Of a stretch of 64,000 nucleotides of DNA, positions 35,050 to 44,258 are shown one piece after another. The position numbers and the translations under genes were made by a program. The stretch spans positions 186,001 through 250,000 of the forward strand of contig CAJNOJ010000083.1 in NCBI GenBank assembly GCA_905250025.1, read 5' to 3'. The notes beneath the pieces are model-generated. The model worked only from the letters and a program-made list of their open reading frames with translations. It did no database searches and had not been told where the DNA came from. The stretch comes from Adineta ricciae (Eukaryota; Rotifera; Eurotatoria; Adinetida; Adinetidae). Every line of letters begins with the position of its first letter. Within the stretch, counting starts at the first letter, position 1.

Positions 35050-36793
35050 ATGAATACTTTCGCTACTTTGACGCGCACACCAAGCAATGGTATCAATGAT
35101 AAGATTCTATTCGCGAATCCCATTGACATACTCGATCTACAGAAGTCAACAGTAAGTTCTACAAAAAGAATCTTAACTATCTTAATTGTCTTATCACATG
35201 TTTATTTTAGAATCCTAGTCAATCCCCAAACACATGGGACACTATTGAAGACATTAGATTAGAAGACTATTCCTTCGACTTTTTGGATGGTGATGTATTC
35301 GGTGATATAGAAATTTCACCCAACAACAGTATGTCAAATATTATTATGAAAAAGACTGAAGTGTAAATTTCATTTTTCCTTACCTAGCGTACCAAAAATC
35401 CGATACAGTCTATCCAGTGTCTGATCAAACTCGTATGTTCGAAATAAATAGTGCTTCCTCAGGTTATAAAAGTATCTTTTCGTTTTTCAGAGTCCAACAA
35501 TGTTCAACAATCGTCTGGCTATCCGTCTGAAAGTCCGCTGAGTATATGACGTATTTTTCATTATTTTTGTTTTACCAAATGAGTTTTTATTCATTTCAGA
35601 ATCAAACTTGAACTCTGTACGATCTAAACCTATTGAAATTGTCTCACCTCCTCGTACTGAGTTTCGTCCTCGTACAGAACGAGAAAGTCGAGATTCCTCG
35701 CACTTCTTACGATGCGACAAGACGAGTAAACACGAACATCCTACCATAAAAGTACATCAATACTTCCATCGTCTAATCAATGTACTATAGTTTATTCTTC
35801 TATTGTAGCTTCAATCGGATTGGCATCCCGGCCAAAACATTATTAAAGTGACTCTTGTCAAGGTGGATCATCAACCTCATGTCTATACACTCGAGAACAA
35901 AGAACGTAAAACGTCGTCTTTTATATTCAAGACAGACGAGCCACATACCCTTTACTTCCATTTGACCAAAGAAGATTGTGAAAAAGGCGAAAAAACGTGA
36001 GTTTCCTGTACATGCCTATTGTTTAATGAAGTTTGATCGTTTGTTTTCTAGACTCCATATCGAGTTCATCAAAGGGAAACAAGTTGGTGAAATCACGAAA
36101 GAAAAAATTTCTAAGGAGCAACTGAACCTATCAAAACTTTCTTTTACATGTATGCATCGTCTTCCTAATGGCTCCTACGTAGCTGATGAAGCTACTACTG
36201 CTTATTCTGATACAATGGCTGAGAGTAAGATTAGCAACGAATAATCCTTCGGTATGAATACAAATGTATCTTTTGTTTAGAATACGGTGAATTCAAAATC
36301 CTGGATGTCTTTCAAAAGTATGGCCCAATGTGCGGCAATCAAAAGGTGTGCATAGAAACCAAGGGCCCTCTCCCGAAAGACTACAAACAAAACCTCGTTT
36401 TGAAAATTCAAGATAACGGTCATGAGTCGTCGATTCCCATCGAAAAGATGCAAAAGAACGGAAACAACTTCACTTTCCTCATGCCGAAATATCCGGATCC
36501 ATTCTGTGAGCGTGCCACTGTTCGTATTACCATCGAATATGAGCAAGATGTGATCTACGAAGATGATTATACGTATTTGAGAATTTTAGATCGTATGTAG
36601 AGCGAATGTTTCCTTCAACTGTTAATCATTAACGGTTTTTTTTTCAGGAGCATTTGTGAACGATCAAACAGACGGATACGTTGCGCCGAATACAATTACT
36701 GGACAGCTGCAACACGATGATTCTGAAGTTTTCGACTTTTTCACCGATTCACCGGCGACAAGTCTGCCGGCGAAACGCCTTCGACGATCATGA
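35050..36793 (+). CDS. divergent Rel-homology (NF-kappaB/NFAT-like) factor, copy 2
   Basis: Nine exons: 35050-35151, 35211-35328, 35388-35432, 35491-35541, 35600-35751, 35809-35996, 36052-36224, 36281-36592, 36648-36793; 428 aa. It is a tandem paralogue of the upstream gene: the Rel-N-like exon is 152 nt in both and a following exon is 173 nt in both, with the same phases. It has FRPRTERESRDSSHFLRC and EHPTIKV, then QNIIKVTLVKVDHQPHVYTL, FIKGKQ shared with copy 1, and a second block starting KYGPMCGNQKVCIET. The C-terminus is acidic and ends in a basic cluster KRLRR. The N-terminal acidic region is shorter than in copy 1. The acceptor TTTACAG ends exactly at the ATG, so a 5' UTR intron or spliced leader is likely. 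DNA targets are unknown. Confidence 0.66.
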
Positions 36794-37277
36794 GCCGATG
36801 AGCTTTACAAAAGCATGTATATTACTCAAGAAGTTCCGGAGCGTTTACAATCTTTGGAACTTTTTATTCCTTTGTAAACAGCGCGGAGCTAATGTGCATC
36901 TGTAATCTTTGATATACGAGGAGAAAAATGATATATCTTTCGTACGTGTGTTTTCTATTCGCTGCACTTGCTTTGATCGTAGTTTGTGAAATGTTCAGTG
37001 ATAGCTTAGTGAAGCAAAATATATTTATTCAAACCATGAAGTACAACTTATCGGAAGATATGCTATTAAAATGAATCGATCTCTTCAATAGCTGAAATTC
37101 TCTGTGAGCACCTGTATGTGCGCGAGACAAGTCTGTTGATCGCTATCGACTTCAGTGTTCATATAGACGAACGAAAATATTAAGAATGAAAGAAGTAATC
37201 GAAAGAGTTTATTGTGCTTTTAAAGCTCGAATAACAATATAAAAAAAAGACCGAAGTATTTTTCAGTTCATTGTTTT
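36794..37277. other. convergent spacer
   Basis: About 480 bp between the ends of Rel-like gene 2 and the protease-inhibitor gene, presumably both 3' UTRs. No gene was seen. Confidence 0.4.
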
Positions 37278-37880
37278 TTAACCAACTTTGGGCTCTTCAA
37301 CGATAACATCGTTATCATCAACAAATAAAATCACCCGTGACTCGTCATGTTCCGTGGTTGATGATGTACCTTTTTTCATAACCTTGATATTCGAATAGCC
37401 TAGATTGAAAATCGAACGGTATGATTTTCCATGCAATTTTCTTCTTCTAACCTCTAGCTTTAATGAATTCTTCGGCATCATGACGTGATTTACCAACTAG
37501 ATCAGGCCATGATGTTGCCAGGACTTTTGCATCGCTCTAAAAGTAAACAATTTGTTTTTTTTTTCTCAAAAACCCTTCTGTAAGTCAATTACTCGTTGTG
37601 CAGGATCTTGATAACCACCAGGTGGCGTTGTGATTCCACTTTTTTGGATGGAGCTATCTTGTTCCTTATCAAATTTCTTTTGCTTACTATCAATATTCTG
37701 CTCAGTCTTCGGTTTATCATCCTAAAAGAGAGATTTAGACATAGTTTCCTCATTTCCTCATCCTACGTTGTCTTTCGATGCTTCTTCATTGTCTGTACCA
37801 CGAATTGCATCAACAACTGTATGTGCAACTTGTTGCACTAAATCACCAGCTTGTGACAGAGCGTTTTTAATTGGTTCCAT
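37278..37880 (-). CDS. potato inhibitor I (CI-2/eglin-like) domain protein
   Basis: Four exons (37767-37880, 37593-37721, 37452-37536, 37278-37399) give 149 aa. The first about 85 residues are polar and low complexity with no signal peptide. The C-terminal about 65 residues match the potato type I serine protease inhibitor fold: SWPDLVGKSRHDAEEFIK, a binding-loop region GTSSTTEHDESRVILFVD, and the terminal VEEPKVG, which parallels the EVPRVG ending of barley CI-2. Aligned to CI-2 and eglin c, the P1 position is Thr rather than Met or Leu, with acidic P1'. The family is common in plants and known from leech. Lack of a secretion signal suggests a cytosolic role. Whether it still inhibits a protease cannot be said. 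Confidence 0.85.
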
Positions 37881-38126
37881 TGTAGTCTGTTTTCTTCTAA
37901 AATCATACAAGAATTACAATCATTTCGTTAAAGACTAACACGAAAAAAGAAACGCCGAAAAGTAAATCGTTATTTATTATGAATGTATATGTGTATTTAC
38001 ATGAATACATTGACAATAGTGAAAGACATACACATTCATTTCTAATTACAATCGTGAGATGTCCTGAGAGCGAGCGAGAGAGAGAGATCTTATTTAATCT
38101 GACATTGAAGATTCTATTTTCTTAGT

Positions 38127-39381
38127 TCACTGATGTCGATAGTAATTCATCATTGGATGTGTATGCCACGACCATTTTGCTTTTTGAGCGAGAATATCGT
38201 TGCGTAGGTTTTGAGCGAAACAAATGCCGAGTATCTAACAGAACAAAAGTTGCAAAGATGAAAAAGTAGAAACGGAAAGTTTATTACTTGTAAAACAGCA
38301 AGAACAGCAACAACTATTGCGACGGGGAGAATATGTCGTTCAAACCAGTGTGAAGCTTTTGGTAAACAACCTTCTGTATAGATCATATGTGTAGCCTGAA
38401 ATCAAATATTTCTTTTTCGGACAACTTCAAGTTTAATCTTACTGCGGACGGTTCCAACGTTCCATATCCGCATTGCTTGTTATTCTGAAAATAGACAAAT
38501 TACGAATGGACTCGTCTCTCTTCAGTCATCTCTTACATGAAAATATTCAACGCGACAGCAACTCGCCGGCACACCACACGCTTCGACACTTCCAACAATT
38601 TTCGATGAGCAATTAAAGTAGACATTACTTTCCCAATTACGATAATTGTTCACTCCACAACAATGTAACCAATCACGTTGGATCCAATCGATCATATTCT
38701 GTAAATCAGGATCATCACGATAACTTTGAATCATGATCATCAATTGCTTTTCGCCTTCATTTTTAACCTATAATCAGTTACAAAGCACTTTGAAGTTAGT
38801 TTGGAGATGAAAAAGAACTCGAACCTTTTCGCGATAAATGAAAACTAATGTACCAAACGCAAGTTGGATAAAGAAGATAACTGCCAAAGCAAAACTGAAC
38901 TACAATTTAGAAATCGGTTATATTTTCTATGAAATAAAGATGTGTTCTGTCGACATACGAAAAGTAATAAACATGTATTTTCTCGTAATGATCCAACACA
39001 GCCAGTAAATCCAATACAGAACATGAATATTCCTACAAGGACGAACAATAAGGCAGGATCGAAGAATAACGTTCCACCCATTGTTAAACGACCGAAGTTG
39101 TCGAATGTGTCCTTTTCAATCCAAGCATAGATGCCAATGGCAGCAATCATAAAACCAAGGATCTGAAAAACAAAATAAATACGACGTTTTTCCAAAGAAG
39201 AGTCGGTTCAAGTTCGTTTACCCAAAAGAGAATATTGAAGCCAAACATTAAGTATCTAAATGGAAAAAAGTGTAGAACAAAAACCTCTAAATACATTCAT
39301 TTGACCATACTTAATACATCGACTGATTTCCGTTTGGTCGCGTCGTGTTTTACGCACGACTTTTTTCGTTCGAGGAGCCAT
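38127..39381 (-). CDS. eight-cysteine tetraspanin (TspanC8-like)
   Basis: Four-pass membrane organiser. Eight exons: 39311-39381, 39222-39255, 38959-39162, 38825-38899, 38537-38767, 38443-38484, 38288-38395, 38127-38234; 290 aa. The cytosolic N-terminus is basic (RTKKVVRKTRR). Helix 1 includes FGFNILFWILGFMIAAIG. Helix 2 is followed by the conserved CVGSLRENTCLL. The large loop contains CCG, NC, AC, SCC, QC and EGC, giving eight cysteines, the mark of the TspanC8 subgroup (Tspan5/10/14/15/17/33) that chaperones ADAM10. The fourth helix and a short tail ending RHQ close the protein. Subgroup assignment follows from the cysteine count; the link to ADAM10 here is inference. Confidence 0.9.
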
Positions 39382-40405
39382 ACGTACGAAAGTCTATCGA
39401 AGTAATGAATTACTCTTCTTGATGATCGAATAGACGACCTCGAAAATTGTTGGTATCTTTCATCTATAATGTTATAATTCACGTGAATCTATTCCAAGGA
39501 AAGTTTATTTATTTGCTTACATTTACAACAGATGCTTCTTCTTTCACTCGGTATAATCCTTCTCTACCAATGAGCAGAACGGATGTGAACAAAACGATAG
39601 ATGTCCTCAGACAATCGATTGAACGGTTACCGGTCAGGATCACATAAGACGACCGAAATCGAATACAATATTTACTGCAGTGGCAATCAAATTCAATTCC
39701 TCAGTAACAATGAGATGAGATGTCAGATCGCCTTTTAGTCATTCATAATATTCAGTAGGTGGTTGTCACGTAAATAAATCTTTTAACTGATATAAACTTC
39801 CTGCACATAGTGAATAAGAAAATCTGTCAAATATTAGTTTATACAATGCTCGCAACGTCTGTTTCCTTCGGAACACACAATACTAACTGGCAATTATGAC
39901 GGACTTGCAAGTGTATCATTGGTTAAAATCAATGGGGAAATTTTTCGAACAATGTGAATAGAGAATAACAAATGGAGAACGTATTTCCACCAACAAAATA
40001 AGAATTGATTAACAGTTCAGGAAATGAACTGAAACATTTGAAAGTATTGATTGACATTCATTCGTAAACGATGAAAATCGAAGTTTTCCATCGATGACAC
40101 ACGTCGTATGAGCACATATAAATAAGAAATGAATGTAAACTTTCGATCCTGAAAAGAAAACATTTACAGTCAAGAAATAAACTTTATTGGTTAACCATAA
40201 CGATGGAGATATTGATGTTAAAGATTCAGAATTTTTATCAATTCATGTCAGTCTTCAAATAAAAATAAAACATTTTTTTTGTAACATTATTGCGATTAGA
40301 ATTCTTTAATGAACAGATATATGAAGTGTAGGTTTGTCATTTATTATGAATAAGTTGATTATTTTAATGGTTATCTGCCTCCTTGGTTTGAGCGTGGAAA
40401 AAAGC

Positions 40406-40413
40406 TGACGTCA
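40406..40413 (+). promoter_or_regulatory. consensus CRE palindrome
   Basis: TGACGTCA, the CREB/ATF consensus palindrome, followed about 10 nt later by a TATA-like TATATAAT. It lies about 860 nt upstream of the secreted peptide gene A start codon. CRE elements are frequent in neuropeptide gene promoters; its use here is inference. Confidence 0.35.
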
Positions 40414-40622
40414 CCTCGGTTTTTCTATATAATCTTCTACTCTACTTATGTTTATGGTATCAATTTAGTAGAAAGATAAATACATAAAAATAAGAACATA
40501 CTGCGCCGTTTTTCCTCGCTATTTTCTTAGATCAACAACAAATTGAGCACCTACATATGCTTCTTAAACACCTACCCACTCATATACGTATATCTTTTTC
40601 TATTCCTCTTCATTTCTCCCTC

Positions 40623-40633
40623 TATATATATAT
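40623..40633 (+). promoter_or_regulatory. TATA-like element with leader exon for peptide gene A
   Basis: TATATATATAT about 50 nt before a consensus splice donor (GTAAGT at 40682-40687). The matching acceptor CTTTCAG ends at 41237, 32 nt before the peptide A ATG. A short non-coding exon ending at 40681 would explain this layout. Confidence 0.35.
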
Positions 40634-41269
40634 CCAGACCGAAGGAACGAACTTGACACTACCGCATAGAATATCACTTCGGTAAGTAATAATAGAACTT
40701 CACGATAAATATGATTCACTTTTAGTCAATCCCACTGATATGATCTTCAGAGGCTTAAAATCATCGAATTCGAGTGGAAATACCTGAATATTTCGAAGGA
40801 TCTCTCCCTGTTTCTTTCTTCTTAAAGTCTTCTGAACTTTGCCCAGGTTCGTCCCCACAACAAATTCTCTAAGGCTGCGAGACGTGGTCAAATACGGGGG
40901 ATTGATTGATGCATTATTTTCATGTTTAATCAGCTTTCGTTGACATTTCCATTGTCGTATTTCTATAAATCCCTTGCATGAGATTATTCCATCATCGCTC
41001 TAGATGAAAAGATGGATGGTAAATTCTCCTTTTCAAATTGTTGGATCGATTTACAGTTGTGCAATTTAGCGATTTTGAGTACAGAAGAAAGTACAACTCT
41101 TCCACTGCGACACACCGAACTGTATAGTTCTTTTTTTCTTTCTTCCTAATACAAAGAGCTTTACCTATAAGCAACAAAAACAATAAGAATTGCAATTTTC
41201 ACTTAATGTTTTTTTTGTTGTTGTTTCATTCTTTCAGATATCAATTTGATTAAACGAAAGAACAGCACA

Positions 41270-41668
41270 ATGAAAACCGTTATTATCTTCTCAGTCATCG
41301 TTATCGTATCTATTCTCGTAATCACCATCGATGCCAATGATCGTAAAACAGTACGTCGAAGAAAAGAAAACACGATACAAGAATGTAACATCATGTTTTC
41401 TAGTTTTCAGCATACTTATCCGAAGATCACCTTTTGGATTCGTTAATAGAAATGAAATGGCGTGAATATTTATTGAATAAGTACAAACAATTGAAGGACG
41501 ACTCACCCAAATTCAAAACCAATCGGTTTCGGCAAGAAAGTAATGAAGAAAATCGAGGACGAACATGTAAGCATTCGTTTTCTTGAACTTTGACTGTCGG
41601 ATAATTTCTCCGTTTTCCTTTCAGTCGTTCGTCGAAAATTAGTTGGCATCAGCGACAATCCATTTTAA
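41270..41668 (+). CDS. small secreted peptide precursor A
   Basis: Three exons (41270-41350, 41404-41566, 41625-41668) give 95 aa. Exon 1 encodes 27 residues: a short start, a strongly hydrophobic Val/Ile-rich core and DAND, typical of a signal peptide with cleavage after Ala. Exon 2 encodes a charged, helix-prone middle (SEDHLLDSLIEMKWREYLL). Exon 3 encodes the C-terminus FVRRKLVGISDNPF, with a basic RRK site. The precursor size, signal peptide and basic site resemble a neuropeptide or peptide-hormone precursor, but I recognise no known family. Gene B, 1.8 kb downstream, has the same exon plan and a matching C-terminus, which supports this being a real gene. Confidence 0.72.
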
Positions 41669-43506
41669 ACCGGTTCTATCATCAATGACGCGAATATTAC
41701 TCATTCATTTTTTTTCAATATTTTCTGTCGTTTTTTGTTTGTTTGATTCGAATACCTTGGAGCTGTTTCACCTTCTTTTACCGATATAAAAATGAATGCG
41801 TGCACTTTTCCTGATACGAAATCGAATCTTTTGTTTTCTGTCGCCGTTTTCATATCTTTCAAGCAAAACAATGAATCATTTGCTTCAATACATCACTTTC
41901 TCGTTCACAAACATTTCCAGTTTGAAGCCGTCGTTCTTGTCATCGGCAAACATGAATTTCGACAAAAAAAACTAATATTTACATCAATGAATAACTACTT
42001 GTCTGTATGTATTTTTTTACGTGAGACATGGGAAATGATAAAACAGAAGGCGGATGCAAAACATAGGACAGGTTGAATGTATCATTAACAAATAATACTT
42101 TTATCTTATATATGGATTCCGGTTTACTTATACAAAGGATTCGAAGGCATGATGTTCGGAGAATCTTTGGGAGGAAAAGTACGCTTATGTAGATAACGCA
42201 TGAAATATGGAGATGATTTTATTTGTTTTCACGAAAACCGAGAACATAGCTTTTTTAGAGAAAGCACACCCTGCAAAGTTCATTTCATGTGTAATTGAGA
42301 CAGAAGTTAACCTGAGAAATGTTTCCATTTAAAATTCATGAATTATTCAATGCGGTTAAACGAGAATGTATTAATAGATTTTAGAAAACAGTTCGGCTTC
42401 TTTAAGGCGGAAGCATTTGTTTTACTGTTCATTGATGTATAAGACTACGACACTTTCGACAGTCTATGTGGATGATGAACGATTGAACAGTAACTATTTT
42501 TTTCTTGTTTTCATTATCTAAATGAAGCTTTGGGTCAAAATGGGTTCATAGAGTTCGACCAGTTCGTATCATTTCGATTTCCGTAATCAATTAGTTATCG
42601 TTTCTCAATAAAACGAGAGAACAAAGCATGAAGTAGAGTTTCCTCACTCCTACGCACATTATTCGGTGATCTTGAAGGGTAATGGGCTTTGTTTTGCAAG
42701 GTGCTACCATCAACCTGACGTCTGCAAGTATACGGCGCGTGAATTCGTTCTGTTTGATATGAGTGCTCATTCATCATCAATGCAAGGTGGTTAGTTATTT
42801 ATCCAATAAATTTTTTATTGTAGACTTGAACATCTTGCCACTGAGAAGTTTATTTAGTAGAATTTTTATCGTCTGTACTTCATGTGAGAATGCCTGTTAC
42901 GTCTCATATAATTGAATCAACTTCAAACACGGTGTCCTTCAAATAAACTATTAAAATAGTGTCAATTCGCTCTCTGATCAATCGCAATATGTCATCTTTC
43001 TAAATACAGTGCATCACTGATGTCAAAGTCATGCTGTTTCACTGCAATGAACGTTGGTGTTAAGTGAAGTTAGCATTATGTTCGTTTCATTCGTTAAAGA
43101 AATGCAAAGATAATGATCGTCAGCGACCATGTTAACAACAAAACAAGATTAGATGCGTCATTGCTACTATGCATTACAATAGAATGAAGAAATTACAAAT
43201 AAGAAAACAAAAATTTGAATTAGCGATGATTTTATGGATGGTGATGACGCTATGGGTAAGATGTGTTACAGCCTACCTGAATGGTGATAAGTGTAGGCAG
43301 AATAATACAGTAAGTAGAAAAAGAAGGTATTAATCCGCCGGATATGCATCACTGATTATTATAAGGATATCGAAAAATAAAATTATTTTCGTTTGTATTA
43401 ACAACATATATATTTTTCTCACATAATTGTGAAGCACAGTCTACCAGTATCGGTAAGTTCGTGAATGTGTATTGTACTAGTTAACTTTGGCCTTTATCCA
43501 ATTTAG
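41669..43506. other. spacer between peptide genes A and B
   Basis: About 1.8 kb. A minus-strand 60-codon ATG frame (42595-42777) has several dibasic sites but no splice partner or homologue. A GTAAGT donor at 43310 and the acceptor at 43505-43506 could frame a 5' UTR intron of gene B. Nothing else is supported. Confidence 0.35.
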
Positions 43507-43913
43507 ATGCAAACGACAAAAATTATTTTGGCCATAGTATTGGTCGTATGCTTAATCTCCGTGCTGGATGCGAAATCAAGCCAGCACGTAAGTGATCAAG
43601 GTAAAATTTGATATTATCAATGAATTTGATCGGTTTAGACTTCAAATGATTTGTTCCGGGAACGACTGGTAAACTTCTTACTCGAAGCTGAACGACGTGG
43701 CTTGTTAAATGATCAATCACTCGAATCCGAAGAGTCACAAGAACATGAAAAACGTGCATTACACAGTCTAAATAATAAACAAACCAATCAACGAGGATGT
43801 AAGCATCGATTTTACCTTTTATCTTTTTTTTTTATAAATGATAAAATCTACTCTATTTTTTTTCTCTAGTCATTCGTCGTAAACTCGTTGGATTATCTGA
43901 TGATCCATACTAA
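43507..43913 (+). CDS. small secreted peptide precursor B
   Basis: Paralogue of gene A: exons 43507-43587, 43639-43798, 43870-43913; 94 aa. Exons 1 and 3 have exactly the same lengths as in gene A (81 and 44 nt) and all phases match. Residues 1-23 form a signal peptide with hydrophobic core ILAIVLVVCLISVLDA. The middle has SNDLFRERLVNFLLEAERR and acidic residues. The C-terminus is FIRRKLVGLSDDPY, matching FVRRKLVGISDNPF of gene A at 10 of 14 positions. An acceptor AG abuts the ATG. The function is unknown; a processed C-terminal peptide is an inference from the conserved basic motif. Confidence 0.72.
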
Positions 43914-44258
43914 AACTATTCGTCAAACTCATCAATTGTCTTTTCAAACTTGTGATTTCACTTTTTCTTCTTTTCTTTTTCGTGTATTATTCGTTAATTC
44001 TATCCATTGTGTAAAAATACCTTCACGTACTTTTGCAAAGCATAAGCTCACCTTTGACTTAATCAAATGTAGTCAGTTCAGACGTAGACATAATTATCTA
44101 TCTCAATTCTAACTAAAGATTATGCCATTAGTGGTAAGATTCTAATAAAGAAAATGTTTTGTTCTTGCTTATTATTCAATTAATCAAATTCACAGTGAAA
44201 AACAACATTGTCATTACAGAAAAATGTATACAAGTAACAGAGAAAAAGCAAAACATTT
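43914..44258. other. convergent spacer between peptide B and LIG4
   Basis: About 345 bp containing both 3' UTRs. AATAAAGAAAA near 44145 may be the peptide B polyadenylation signal. No gene was seen. Confidence 0.4.

Larger units (their letters stand above)
39382..41269. other. intergenic region upstream of peptide gene A
   Basis: About 1.9 kb. The proximal 870 bp contains promoter-like elements listed separately, a strong GTAAGT donor at 40682 and an acceptor ending at 41237, consistent with a non-coding leader exon. The distal part shows no gene. Confidence 0.4.

Noticed and set aside
40700-40891. Minus-strand 63-codon frame with basic composition
   Set aside because: Begins with TTG, not ATG; no splice sites or homologue; overlaps the likely leader intron of peptide gene A.
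42595-42777. Minus-strand 60-codon frame with dibasic sites, neuropeptide-like
   Set aside because: Has an ATG but no hydrophobic signal peptide and no match to peptides A or B; left as a remark.
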